DNA from: Oscillospiraceae bacterium
Lineage (GTDB): Bacteria; Bacillota; Clostridia; Oscillospirales; Oscillospiraceae
Direction: 5' to 3'
DNA: 64,000 nucleotides
NCBI GenBank assembly: GCA_009781515.1
Contig: WQXY01000009.1
Location: 1 to 64,000 of the forward strand
Part shown: piece by piece, positions 47,801 through 56,751 of the stretch
Layout of the letters: each line of letters opens with the position of its first letter
How positions within the stretch are numbered: the first letter of the stretch is position 1
The notes under the pieces: generated by a model
Told to the model about the DNA's origin: nothing
What the model saw: only the letters and a program-made list of their open reading frames with translations
Database searches by the model: none
Made by a program: the position numbers and the translations under genes

Positions 47801-49087
47801 CTACACCTCAGCTCGCCGCTGCCTTGCCAGCACCACTCCTGCGGGGATTGCGGCAAGCAGCAGCATCGCAATGCAAATATACGCTTCCACAAACGGTATG
47901 GGTATCATTTGATATAACGTTACGTTGTAGCTAATAATTGCAAAAGGTTCACTAAACATCAGCACGCATAAAAATACAAACGCTGTAGCAATCGGCACGG
48001 TTGGCAAGAGCAAAGTTATGTAGTTTTTACTCATTTTTGAGAAAACAAAAAGCAGCAATGTAATAACCAATGAGACACTGAGCATTAACAGACCTACAGC
48101 GATAAAGAACTGTCCGTATGTACCTGAAAACCAGTTATATCCGGGCAGTTGAGTAAACAGGCTGTGAAGCCCCGAATTAATAAATGCATACCAAAAACTA
48201 AAAGTATAAGCACCAAGGATGATACCTATTTGCAAGACTGCTATAGCAAATGCAGAGAAAAGCATCGCCGCCAGTTGAATTGCAAGTGTTTTTCGCCCTG
48301 TTTTACTTGAATACTGCAAGCTTCTGACGCCGCTCATATTATCTCTTGTTACAACAGGAGCAAGCAGGATAAATAAAGTGGCAATAGTTATAATAAAAAT
48401 ATTCGAGAATAAATCTACATGAGATGTTAAAGGTAAAATATACTGCATTTCACCGCTGTCGTGAATATCTCTAATTCGCTCCATTGCAACCGGTGACAAA
48501 CTAAACCATCCTTGCAAATCGCTTAAATACTCGTCTAATAATTCTTCATTATTATAAATACTATCCTTAATTATTTCGCTATTTATGAACTTAAAAATAC
48601 GCTCTACATAAATTAGTTTCCAGTAATATGGTGCATAAACTAATTCCCCGCTGTCCAGTAACACCCTCTCACTTTCTGTTATAGTATAATCAGCATTAGT
48701 GTCGTAATCAGGATAAACTCCCCCTATGTTAAAAATAAATTCTTCATCAATATTACTGTAAATATTTTTTGCCTCAAGCATTAGAGCATCACTATATGAT
48801 GTTATACCTGCATTAATAAACAGCGGATTTCCCCGTATAGCTTTATTAAACCCTTCTTCTATATATCTTGTTTCAAGTGTTAATGCCGCTTCTATAATTT
48901 TTTGCGGATTGTTCATATCAACCTTCGGTCCGACAATCTCGACCAAATCAGCATAAACTATTTCTCTGTCAGAAGATACCATTACAATTCTGTACGCAAA
49001 TATTCCGTAAAAACCTGCAAACACTGCTAAAATTAAAAGCGGCACGGGTCGCAGTACTTTTTTGATTTCTTGAAAAAAGATTTTCAT
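47801..49087 (-). CDS. ABC-2 type permease-like membrane protein, copy 2
   Basis: A 428-residue protein: one N-terminal helix (about 15-33), an outer domain of about 190 residues and five or six C-terminal helices. The pattern fits the large permeases of ABC-2 exporters. It is a close paralogue of the next gene upstream (49232), sharing MSGVRSLQYSSKTGRK, YNWFSGTYGQ and IPIPFVEAYICIAMLLLAAIPAG; the last 90 bp of the two genes are nearly identical. AAGGAG lies about 9 nt before the ATG. It is the distal gene of the operon that starts with a sigma-factor gene at 54215. Substrate unknown. Confidence 0.82.
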   Translation of the reverse strand: MKIFFQEIKKVLRPVPLLILAVFAGFYGIFAYRIVMVSSDREIVYADLVEIVGPKVDMNNPQKIIEAALTLETRYIEEGFNKAIRGNPLFINAGITSYSDALMLEAKNIYSNIDEEFIFNIGGVYPDYDTNADYTITESERVLLDSGELVYAPYYWKLIYVERIFKFINSEIIKDSIYNNEELLDEYLSDLQGWFSLSPVAMERIRDIHDSGEMQYILPLTSHVDLFSNIFIITIATLFILLAPVVTRDNMSGVRSLQYSSKTGRKTLAIQLAAMLFSAFAIAVLQIGIILGAYTFSFWYAFINSGLHSLFTQLPGYNWFSGTYGQFFIAVGLLMLSVSLVITLLLFVFSKMSKNYITLLLPTVPIATAFVFLCVLMFSEPFAIISYNVTLYQMIPIPFVEAYICIAMLLLAAIPAGVVLARQRRAEV

Positions 49088-49168
49088 TTATATACTCCTT
49101 GGTATGTTGTTCTCTTGTGCAGACGCGGACGAACACAGTTCGTCCCTACACTTCAGTCCGCCGTCGTC

Positions 49169-49230
49169 GTCATTGCGAGGAGTACGTAAGCCTTGCATAC
49201 AAGGCTTTAACGACGTGGCAATCCAGTCGG
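49169..49230 (+). repeat. One arm of the CGTCATTGCGAG repeat with inner hairpin
   Basis: CGTCATTGCGAGGAGTACG, then AAGCCTTG-CATAC-AAGGCTT, then GACGTGGCAATCCAGTCGG. It lies between the two paralogous permease genes and ends 2 bp before the upstream gene's stop. Confidence 0.8.
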
Positions 49231-49231
49231 A

Positions 49232-50560
49232 TTACACCTCAGCTCGCTTTTGCCTTGCCAACATCAACCCTGCGGGGATTGCAGCAAGCAGCAGCATCGC
49301 AATGCAAATATACGCTTCCACGAACGGTATGGGTATTATGTCATAAAATGTAAACCCGTCGGTTGTATAAACAGCAAAGGGGTCTGTGAATAATATTGTG
49401 CACAAATAAATGAATATCGCAGCAATCGGAACTATAGACAAAAGCATTGTTATATAGTTCTTACTAAGCTTTGAAAATACAAAGACAAGGAGCGTAACCG
49501 CAAAGGAAACAACAATAAACAGCAGACCGACAAGAATAAAGTATTGCAAATATGTGCCTGCGAACCAGTTATACACTTGCGGTCTGAAAATACTGTGAAG
49601 CCCCGTATTGATAAAAACATGCCATATATTGACCGTATAAAGCCCGAGAATAACTGTCACCTGCACGACCGCAATCACAAATGCGGTAAAAAGCATGGCA
49701 GCAAGTTGAATGGTAAGCGTCCTGCGCCCTGTTTTACTCGAATACTGTAAGCTTCTGACACCGCTCATATTATCCTTTGTGATAACCGGCATAAGCAGAA
49801 TGAAAAGAGTTCCGAGTATCGTTACAATTATGTGCCTGAATAAAAACGCATTGTATGTTTCGGGCAAAATATTCAGCACTTCACCATTTGCGTAAATTTT
49901 TCGTATCCGCTCCATTCCCGCAGGGTCGACGCCCCACCAATATTCCAAATTCTCAAAATATTCTTTCTCGCGAAACTGCGAAATATCGGTATAATCGCCG
50001 TTAATCAGCCGTTCAATCGTAGTGAAAATCCAGCTGTCAAACTCAATGAGTTTAATCAAAGAGGGTGTGTCCCATATCACCATACTGGCATAAAAAGCCT
50101 CCTCTGCGGGGGTCAATGAATAGTCAGCCTCGGGGTCAAATGGCGGCATATTGCGAAACGGGAATATGTCTGCAATTTCCTCCGCACTAATCCCGGACTG
50201 TTCATAATCTTCAAAATCAATATCCCTATACTGGTTTTTTGCTTGCAAAATTCTGTAATCATCATAGCTTTTTATACCTGCATCGATAAAAATCTGATTG
50301 TCTTTTATCGCCTCGTGAAATTCGGCAATATATCTTGCCTCAAGCTCCAAAGCCGCTGCTTCGAGTTTATCAAGCTCGTCCATGTCGATTTTTGTTCCGG
50401 CAAGTAACGCAATATCAACAAAAGCTATCATTCGCTCGTATGGTGTGAGGGACTGTCTTATAAAAAGAAACCCGTATAAACCGACGAAAAGTGCAAGCAC
50501 CAACAGCGGCACAGGTCGCAATATTTTTTTGCTTTCTTGAAAAAAGATTTTGAACAGCAT
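49232..50560 (-). CDS. ABC-2 type permease-like membrane protein, copy 1
   Basis: A 442-residue paralogue of the protein encoded at 47801. It has an N-terminal helix (about 16-34), a long outer domain (about 40-240) and C-terminal helices. AAAGGAG lies about 9 nt before the ATG. It is downstream of another permease gene and the ABC ATPase in the same direction, with repeat elements in the gaps. Together they probably form one exporter, for example for a peptide, lipid or antimicrobial compound; the substrate is not known. Confidence 0.82.
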   Translation of the reverse strand: MLFKIFFQESKKILRPVPLLVLALFVGLYGFLFIRQSLTPYERMIAFVDIALLAGTKIDMDELDKLEAAALELEARYIAEFHEAIKDNQIFIDAGIKSYDDYRILQAKNQYRDIDFEDYEQSGISAEEIADIFPFRNMPPFDPEADYSLTPAEEAFYASMVIWDTPSLIKLIEFDSWIFTTIERLINGDYTDISQFREKEYFENLEYWWGVDPAGMERIRKIYANGEVLNILPETYNAFLFRHIIVTILGTLFILLMPVITKDNMSGVRSLQYSSKTGRRTLTIQLAAMLFTAFVIAVVQVTVILGLYTVNIWHVFINTGLHSIFRPQVYNWFAGTYLQYFILVGLLFIVVSFAVTLLVFVFSKLSKNYITMLLSIVPIAAIFIYLCTILFTDPFAVYTTDGFTFYDIIPIPFVEAYICIAMLLLAAIPAGLMLARQKRAEV

Positions 50561-50596
50561 GTATTTTTATTCTCCTTTGTATAAAACATTATCTAT

Positions 50597-50698
50597 CGTC
50601 ATCGCGAGCGAAGCGTGGCGATCCAGTCGGTGTACATATCATATTTTTGTTTCTGGATTGCCACGTCGCTAAGCAATACTTAGCTCCTCGCAATGACG
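50597..50698. repeat. Complete two-armed CGTCATTGCGAG repeat
   Basis: Left arm CGTCATCGCGAGCGAAGCG...ATCCAG and right arm CTGGATTGCCACGTCGC...CTCGCAATGACG, with a small inner hairpin (AAGCAATACTTAG). Confidence 0.85.
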
Positions 50699-50706
50699 GC
50701 AATCCT

Positions 50707-51897
50707 TCAAACAATCTCTTTCCTTAAAAACTTCTTTATACTTATAATAATCACGGGGCAAAGCAGAAGCATACATATCAGCGGGTAAAGTGTTTCAAAA
50801 TGCGGCAGAAGCATACGGGTTCCGCCGTCTGTAAACCAAATGCTGCTGCTGATAACCTGCAAAAGCGGAAATATCATTGAAATGTTCCAAATAAACGGAA
50901 TAGTCCCCTCGCTTTGAGAAGCATACATAACCAACAAATAATGCATAAGTATAATTCCCACTATGCTGCAAAAAGCAACATAAGTATTTCTGATTAAAAG
51001 CCCGAAAGGAATAGCAATAAGCGCCGCAACAATACCGTTGAGAAGTGCGATGCCCGTTCCCGCAAAGAAATACTCGCCGATAGTCATGCTTTTCCATGTT
51101 ATAACAGGCAACCATTTGAAGTGTTGGTCCCAAACCATGTTATACTGCGCCGAAACGTTCTGCGACCAAACCACTGAATAGTCATTGACCGCAAAGGTCA
51201 ATCCATATGTCACGGCATATGTTATGAGAAAAAAGCCTGTTCCTATTGTCAAAGCGGCAATAATCTTACCCTGTATCAGCCGCCGCCCCGTCTTGGTCGA
51301 CCACACCACCAAATCAGTACCCGACATGGTTTCAAATCCCAACGTCCAAAGCATAATAAGGATAAAAAATACACATGTTTGTGCGGCTGTAATCATGCCG
51401 ATGCCGATGTTTCCCGCTCCCCCGAATATTGCATTGTGTATCCCTGCGGTATAAGGTCCGAAATACACCGACGCACCGTCGTCTCTTTCTGCTTTGGCTT
51501 CAATGACAGGGGTTAGCAGCTCATATTTCCACAGCTGTATTTTTATTGCAGTATCCGACAAAGGGATTTCACCATTTGCTAATGCGTTTTTAATCTCTCT
51601 GCCGCCATTGCCGTCAGCAAATATATTGCCCGCACTTTCTGCCGCACCCAAAACTTCCATATATCGCCAACTGATATAGCCATAATCATCTGTTTCGGAA
51701 ACACTTTGCAGACGCTCTAAATAATCCTCCCCGTACAGGGTTCCCGTGATTTCACTCACTTCATTCATATAATCAATATAATAATTGCGTGAAGAGGCAA
51801 ACACTATAAAGGCGTTGATAGCCAAACATGCCACCAAAAAGCCGTAAATCGCAGGCGACCGTAATAATTTAACTATTTCATGTTTTAGTAGGTTCAT
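50707..51897 (-). CDS. ABC-2 type permease
   Basis: A 396-residue permease with an N-terminal helix (about 15-33), an outer loop of about 120 residues and a cluster of about five helices from residue 160 on (FFILIMLWTLGFETMSGTDLVVWSTKTGRRLIQGK is the typical ABC-2 entry). It shares the SxKTGRR motif with the two downstream paralogues but is otherwise different. Its ribosome-binding site is weak (GGAAG). The ATPase gene lies upstream beyond a repeat. Confidence 0.85.
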   Translation of the reverse strand: MNLLKHEIVKLLRSPAIYGFLVACLAINAFIVFASSRNYYIDYMNEVSEITGTLYGEDYLERLQSVSETDDYGYISWRYMEVLGAAESAGNIFADGNGGREIKNALANGEIPLSDTAIKIQLWKYELLTPVIEAKAERDDGASVYFGPYTAGIHNAIFGGAGNIGIGMITAAQTCVFFILIMLWTLGFETMSGTDLVVWSTKTGRRLIQGKIIAALTIGTGFFLITYAVTYGLTFAVNDYSVVWSQNVSAQYNMVWDQHFKWLPVITWKSMTIGEYFFAGTGIALLNGIVAALIAIPFGLLIRNTYVAFCSIVGIILMHYLLVMYASQSEGTIPFIWNISMIFPLLQVISSSIWFTDGGTRMLLPHFETLYPLICMLLLCPVIIISIKKFLRKEIV

Positions 51898-51933
51898 AAT
51901 ACTTTCTTCCGATTATATATATCTTTCCATTTT

Positions 51934-52057
51934 CGTCATTGCGAGGAGTACGAAGTACGACGTGGCAATCCAGACTTTATCTTTTTATATGATTACTATC
52001 TGGATCGCCACGCTACACAGTCTCACTTTGTGAGACATTAGTAGCTCGCGATGATGA
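51934..52057. repeat. Complete two-armed CGTCATTGCGAG repeat, longest copy
   Basis: Arms CGTCATTGCGAGGAGTACG...GGCAATCCAG and CTGGATCGCCACGCTAC...CTCGCGATGATGA. The right arm holds an inner hairpin, GTCTCACTTTGTGAGAC. Confidence 0.85.
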
Positions 52058-52062
52058 ATTTT

Positions 52063-52926
52063 TTATGCCAATCCCGCTTCATCACGGTAAATATACAAAA
52101 ATGTATCTTCAAGTCCCGGTGTCACAGACTTTGCCGTTTCGGGCAGCTCCCCGCTATCGCCATCAAGTGCAAAACGTACCACAGCGCCGTTTTCACCGGC
52201 ACGCTCCGACAAGTATATCGCACCTTGCGGCAAAGAGTTTCCAAGAGGCATTTCAAAAAACTTTCCTGCCAATTTTTCAACAATCTTACCCGGTGCTCCC
52301 GCAAACATTACCTTATGGTCTTTGAGCATCATCAAAGTGTTTGCAATGGTTTCAATATCCGAAACTATGTGGGTCGAAAAAATAACTATTCGGTCTTTTG
52401 CAAGGTTGGATATGATATTTCGCAGCCGCACCCGCTCCTTGGGGTCAAGCCCCGCTGTCGGCTCGTCTAAGATAAGGATTTTCGGGTCGTTTAAGAGTGC
52501 CTGTGCAACTCCCACACGCTGTATCATACCACCCGAGAATTTACGCATTTTTTTGTTTTTGACATCGGATAAAGAAACCATATCGAGCAGCTCATTTATC
52601 CGCCTGTCGGCATTTTTTACACCCTTGAGAGCCGCAAGATAACGCAGATACTGCATAGGACTGTAACCCTTGTAATATCCGAAATCCTGCGGCAGATAAC
52701 CGATAAGGTCGCGGTAGCTTTCGCCGAGAGATATTATCTCCGTGCCGTTCCATAAAATTTCGCCCTTTGTCGGGAAAATCAAGGTCACGAGCATTTTAAT
52801 GAGCGTAGTCTTCCCCGCTCCGTTTGGAGCGAGAAATGCGCAAATGCCATTGTTAAAATCAAGACTGACATCCGTCAGAGCAGTGAAGTTTCCGTATTTT
52901 TTTGTTACATTATTTACACTAAGCAT
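52063..52926 (-). CDS. ABC transporter ATP-binding protein
   Basis: A 287-residue ABC ATPase of the drug/peptide export class (CcmA-like). Walker A reads LAPNGAGKTT (the first Gly replaced by Ala), the signature is FSGGMIQRVGVAQALL, and Walker B ILILDEPTAGLDP; the switch His is in STHIV. The C-terminal 70 residues resemble the extension of bacitracin/lantibiotic-type ATPases. GGAGGG lies in the end of the upstream gene, which it overlaps by 8 bp. It would drive the permeases encoded at 50707, 49232 and 47801. Confidence 0.92.
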   Translation of the reverse strand: MLSVNNVTKKYGNFTALTDVSLDFNNGICAFLAPNGAGKTTLIKMLVTLIFPTKGEILWNGTEIISLGESYRDLIGYLPQDFGYYKGYSPMQYLRYLAALKGVKNADRRINELLDMVSLSDVKNKKMRKFSGGMIQRVGVAQALLNDPKILILDEPTAGLDPKERVRLRNIISNLAKDRIVIFSTHIVSDIETIANTLMMLKDHKVMFAGAPGKIVEKLAGKFFEMPLGNSLPQGAIYLSERAGENGAVVRFALDGDSGELPETAKSVTPGLEDTFLYIYRDEAGLA

Positions 52927-53683
52927 AATTTCCCTCCATAAAATAGGCTAAACGCAATGTACGTTTGATGTACATACGCAGTTCTATAAGATATATAACG
53001 AATAAAGCACATATTAAAGATACGCTCAAAGCAAGAGGCATGCTTGCCAAAAAGCTTTCAATTTCTATAGGGGAAAACAAGATAGCAGCCAAGCTCCAGC
53101 CTGCCGCCCATATAACCGGAACACTTACTTTGCTGACGAAAGACTCTGAAATCAAAAGTGCCAAAAGCGACATTGTGCTGTATGTAAGTGCCGCCAAAAG
53201 AGCCGATGTTACAACGCTTTGGTACATATCTGTCTGAAGAAGCGGAAATGTCGCAATGGGAACAAAGATTATCCCTGCAGCCGACACTATAATAAGACGC
53301 ACTGATGTAATGTAGCGAAGATTATATCTGCATGACGATATAACTTCCCATGTCCCCGTCATACGCTCTTTCCACGAAGTAAACGCAAATACGGAAAAGT
53401 ATAAAATCGGTGCAAAAAACATGGTTGGAAAATGAACTACTGCAGTAATCGCATTTTTAATGGCAGGTCCAAAAATTGAAGTTATAAAAAATAAAATGCA
53501 AAAGCTCACTATTGCAGCAGAGGCAACCGCATCACCCACACCGCAAAACGCATTTTTGAAGCCAACAGCTTTGTACAGATGTCTGACCTCATCGGTCAGC
53601 GATTTTTTCCTTGGTACTGCGGCATTTACTATTGCTTGAATACATTGCTCACGCTCATTACGGTTTGGCATTTCAATATTCAT
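52919..53683 (-). CDS. Multi-pass membrane protein downstream of a sigma factor
   Basis: A 254-residue protein. About 50 hydrophilic N-terminal residues are followed by about six membrane helices. It is not a recognised anti-sigma factor, but its place, overlapping the sigma gene by 11 bp and the ATPase gene by 8 bp, suggests that its cytosolic N-terminus holds the sigma factor, or that it is an exporter subunit. Both genes must be tightly coupled with it. GGAGGAG lies 7 nt before the ATG. Confidence 0.72.
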   Translation of the reverse strand: MNIEMPNRNEREQCIQAIVNAAVPRKKSLTDEVRHLYKAVGFKNAFCGVGDAVASAAIVSFCILFFITSIFGPAIKNAITAVVHFPTMFFAPILYFSVFAFTSWKERMTGTWEVISSCRYNLRYITSVRLIIVSAAGIIFVPIATFPLLQTDMYQSVVTSALLAALTYSTMSLLALLISESFVSKVSVPVIWAAGWSLAAILFSPIEIESFLASMPLALSVSLICALFVIYLIELRMYIKRTLRLAYFMEGNYA

Positions 53684-54215
53684 CTTTGAACTCCTCCCGT
53701 ACTTTTTTTATCATTCTGTAAAACTTTGTTTTGACAGTTGCCTCCGGCATATCCATTGAGGCTGCAATTTGTGCGAATGTCATATCACTGTGCAACGTGA
53801 GGCGAAATATCCTTTGTATCTCAGACGGCAATGTGCCAATATGCTCCTCGATTTTCCGCAGCAGCTCTTTATTGTGCAAATCAATCGTTATATCTGAGGG
53901 TGTGTAAATCTCGGTTTCATCAATTTGCACTTCATCGGGTCGGAACCGTCGCCGAGAGTCAATAATCCTGCTGTTTGCAACCTGATAGAGCCATGTCCGA
54001 AAGCCTGCCTTTTTCGGGTTATACGTTGAAAGTGACTTGAGGGCAGAGATGAAGATTTCCTGCGTTAAGTCCTGCGCGGTGTTTTTTACATCGCGGCTAT
54101 CCATGGACTGTCGATAAGCAAAGCGGTAAATTTCATCGTAATACCGCCCGACAAGTATATCAGCCGCTGCTCTGTCATTTTTTATTACACGGCGAACTAA
54201 CTTTTCATCATTCAT
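53673..54215 (-). CDS. Sigma-70 family (ECF-type) RNA polymerase sigma factor
   Basis: A 180-residue sigma factor. Region 2 appears as YRFAYRQSMDSRDVKNTAQDLTQEIFISAL and FRTWLYQVANSRIIDSRRR; region 4 as LPSEIQRIFRLTLHSDMTFAQIAASMDMPEATVKTKFYRMIKKVRE. It heads an operon with a membrane protein, an ABC ATPase and three permease genes, so it probably controls an exporter in response to envelope stress. It is preceded by a housekeeping-type promoter. The ribosome-binding site is weak. Confidence 0.9.
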   Translation of the reverse strand: MNDEKLVRRVIKNDRAAADILVGRYYDEIYRFAYRQSMDSRDVKNTAQDLTQEIFISALKSLSTYNPKKAGFRTWLYQVANSRIIDSRRRFRPDEVQIDETEIYTPSDITIDLHNKELLRKIEEHIGTLPSEIQRIFRLTLHSDMTFAQIAASMDMPEATVKTKFYRMIKKVREEFKDEY

Positions 54216-54257
54216 CCGCTCTTGCTCTCACTTTCGGCTTCATAGACTATATACGAG

Positions 54258-54287
54258 ATTGTAGACGAAAAAGTTTCAAAGTGTCAA
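54258..54287 (-). promoter_or_regulatory. Sigma-A-like promoter of the sigma/ABC operon
   Basis: On the minus strand TTGACA (54282-54287) and TACAAT (54258-54263) are 18 nt apart. The spacer also contains TGAAAC and CGTC, which recall ECF elements but are too close together. Confidence 0.6.
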
Positions 54288-54296
54288 GCCGACAAC

Positions 54297-54348
54297 AAAA
54301 AGAGGTTAAGTCCCAAAATGAGACTCAACCTCAAACACTTGCAACTAC
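54297..54348 (-). terminator. Hairpin repeat copy 2, terminator of the GntR/ABC operon
   Basis: On the minus strand the hairpin (GAGGTTGAGTCT...GGGACTTAACCTC) ends in CTTTTTG, 17 bp after the stop of the gene at 54365. The flanks match the repeat at 38021. Confidence 0.65.
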
Positions 54349-54364
54349 AGGATTTTTTCTTTCA

Positions 54365-55867
54365 TCACGGTAACGGTTTCGCAGTTGGGGGCGTCGGAGT
54401 ATCATACCAAGGGCCGTCATACTCAGTATTATCCGAAATCCAGATATTTACATTTGCACTGCTGCTTGCATATGTACCGAAAACATCTTCACTAAACAAA
54501 CCCTTACCCTTAAAATGTTCAAACTGCCACATAAAACTCCACAGGGGCATAAAAACTGCTTTTACATTCTTGTCAAAGGTGTAATGTATGTAAAGTACAT
54601 TTCCCTCAAAGCGGGCTTCAAATTCGGCATTCACCAAATGCCCGATTTCAGTATTATCTACCACCTGCCAAGGATTAGAGTAATAAACATGAAGTGTATC
54701 GCCCTGAATATTATCGAGTTCGCTCGGGAGCATAATTGTCATTTGCTCCCGTGAATATTTTATTTCTGTGCCGTCCTCATAAAATAAGAATTGATAGTCG
54801 CTGCTATTACCCCAACCGACAATTTTATCGGAATTTGGAATAATTATGACATCACCGCTGACCTGCACTGTGATATTACTGCCCCTCGGCAAGTGCGAAA
54901 TATCAAATTCGAGTTCCCCTTGAGGTGGCATACTCGGTGTATAACTGCTGCCACTGCTGTTATTATCGGGAGAAGCCACAGAACTCTCAGCGCCACCATC
55001 CGGACCATCATATAAATTTTCGTTAAATCTCAAAACAGCAAACACTACAAAAATCGCAAGCACAACACCGACAGCAATAGCAATGATTATCTCAAGACGT
55101 TCGCTTTTCATCTTGTTATTTCTTGTTTTGTAATAAACTGTGTACTTATTTATTAAGGCGGCGACTGTAAAGAGTATTGCCCAAGAAACAAGAGCTTTTA
55201 AGATAAATTTCCAAAGGCTGTTTTCATAAATCAGAAATTCGGTCAGCATCGCAAAAATATCCATTGCAACAGATAAATTTGTCAGACCAAGAACTAAAAC
55301 CGCTGAAAAGAACGCTGCCGCATAGAGCTTAAATTTTCGCAAAAGTACCGAAATCAGATTGATTATAGCTGCAAGTATCGCCATATAAAGTATCATTACA
55401 ACAAATCCGGCTAACACAAAGCTTATGTCAAAGTTGAACATTAGGTGTACATTATCACGCCCTGCGGCAATCGCTGCGATTACGCCGTACTGTATCAGAT
55501 ACACCACCATTAATGTAAGCGGCACTAATACAAGATATGTATATGTTATCATTTGAAACGAAAGATATCTGCTGTTATTTGTTTGCGGGTAAACTGCAAA
55601 ATTTTGATTATTGTAGCGGTACATGCAGTTAAAGATTATAAATGCAAAAGACATTCCGAAAATCCAGAAAAACGAGTTATCTGCAAACTGATAATAATCA
55701 ATTCCGTCATTTTCTTTGAAAATCGTGTATAATGCCGCACTTAAATCAGTCAGAAAGAAAAACTGTATTACAATAAAAAAACCGAGTAAACCGCCGAGCT
55801 TTTTGCCGCTGAGCTGTGTGCGGGTCAGCCGCCCTGCATTTATCAGTTCGCTTTTTGCCATAAACAT
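54365..55867 (-). CDS. Membrane protein with ABC-2-like helices and outer domain
   Basis: A 500-residue protein. Seven or so helices span residues 25-300, then a long C-terminal domain (about 305-500) lies outside the membrane. The outer part starts with a Ser/Gly/Pro linker and has beta-rich segments (NITVQVSGDVIIIPNSDKIVGW, LHVYYSNPWQVVDN). The N-terminal region resembles the permease partner of YtrB-type ABC ATPases. AAGGTG lies 7 nt before the ATG, which overlaps the ATPase gene by 25 bp. It is the last gene of a GntR-ATPase-permease operon. The outer domain is unusual and was not recognised. Confidence 0.78.
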   Translation of the reverse strand: MFMAKSELINAGRLTRTQLSGKKLGGLLGFFIVIQFFFLTDLSAALYTIFKENDGIDYYQFADNSFFWIFGMSFAFIIFNCMYRYNNQNFAVYPQTNNSRYLSFQMITYTYLVLVPLTLMVVYLIQYGVIAAIAAGRDNVHLMFNFDISFVLAGFVVMILYMAILAAIINLISVLLRKFKLYAAAFFSAVLVLGLTNLSVAMDIFAMLTEFLIYENSLWKFILKALVSWAILFTVAALINKYTVYYKTRNNKMKSERLEIIIAIAVGVVLAIFVVFAVLRFNENLYDGPDGGAESSVASPDNNSSGSSYTPSMPPQGELEFDISHLPRGSNITVQVSGDVIIIPNSDKIVGWGNSSDYQFLFYEDGTEIKYSREQMTIMLPSELDNIQGDTLHVYYSNPWQVVDNTEIGHLVNAEFEARFEGNVLYIHYTFDKNVKAVFMPLWSFMWQFEHFKGKGLFSEDVFGTYASSSANVNIWISDNTEYDGPWYDTPTPPTAKPLP

Positions 55868-56751
55868 TCTAATTCACCTTCCTTATTTTCTTTTGTCAGA
55901 TAGATGCAGATATCCTCTGCTCTCACTGTTGAAATTGTGAGTTCTAATTCTTTCGCTTCGCTTGTGACCGTTTCGGTCAAAGGTTCGTATATCACTGCTT
56001 CTGCCGAAAATCCCGATTTTGTATAAACAACATTTTTACCTGCGGTAAATTTTTCTACTGCGTCTTTCTCACCCTCGACACGGTATGCACTTTCCCGAAG
56101 CTCATCAATGTTATCAAACAAAACCAATCTGCCGTTGTCGATGAGAATAATATCGGACAATATCCCTTCAATCTCGGATAACAGATGACTTGAAACAATA
56201 AACAACCGTGGATTTTCGGAAAACTCCCGCAGCAGCACCTCATATGCCGCTCTGCGGACGGTTACGTCCATTCCGAGCACAGGCTCATCGAGCATAACAA
56301 GCCTTGTTCTGCAGGATATCCCGCAAATAAAGTTGAAAATACTCGCCATTCCCTGCGAGAGCTGCTTATACTTGAGCTTCGGATTAAGACCGAAGTATTC
56401 AAGCAGCTTTGTTGCAAACTCCAAATCAAAATCATCAAACATAATAGCGTAGCTTTCAAGAATTACCCTGAGCTTTCGGGCCTTTTCATAATCCATATTA
56501 TGGTATGTATAGACGAGGTTATTAAGTACATTCAAGTTATCCATCGGCGCTTCGCCAAGTACCTCAAGCTCGCCGCCGCTTATATCAAGCTGCCCTGCAA
56601 TCATTTTCATCAGTGTCGTTTTCCCTGCACCGTTTCGCCCGATAAGCCCGATGATACGCTCGCCCGATATATCAATAGTAAAATCGTTTACGGCATCGTT
56701 TTTGCCGTATGTTTTTGTGAGCCCTTTTGTTTTAATGATACTCTCACTCAT
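55843..56751 (-). CDS. ABC transporter ATP-binding protein, YtrB-like
   Basis: A 302-residue ABC ATPase. Walker A is GRNGAGKTT (about 35-43). The signature is degenerate (LSQGMASIF instead of LSGGQ), as in YtrB/EcsA-like ATPases, and Walker B reads LVMLDEPVLGMD. The C-terminal 80 residues are a regulatory tail. The ATG at 56751 follows GGAGG by 8 nt; the frame can be extended to 56790 inside the GntR gene. It overlaps both neighbours, the classical layout of YtrA-regulated cell-wall-antibiotic response operons. Confidence 0.88.
   Translation of the reverse strand: MSESIIKTKGLTKTYGKNDAVNDFTIDISGERIIGLIGRNGAGKTTLMKMIAGQLDISGGELEVLGEAPMDNLNVLNNLVYTYHNMDYEKARKLRVILESYAIMFDDFDLEFATKLLEYFGLNPKLKYKQLSQGMASIFNFICGISCRTRLVMLDEPVLGMDVTVRRAAYEVLLREFSENPRLFIVSSHLLSEIEGILSDIILIDNGRLVLFDNIDELRESAYRVEGEKDAVEKFTAGKNVVYTKSGFSAEAVIYEPLTETVTSEAKELELTISTVRAEDICIYLTKENKEGELECLWQKAN

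Noticed and set aside
47801..54215. Lantibiotic or peptide biosynthesis cluster around the ABC exporter
   Set aside because: No precursor peptide, modification enzyme or peptidase was found in the region; only export and regulatory genes are present.
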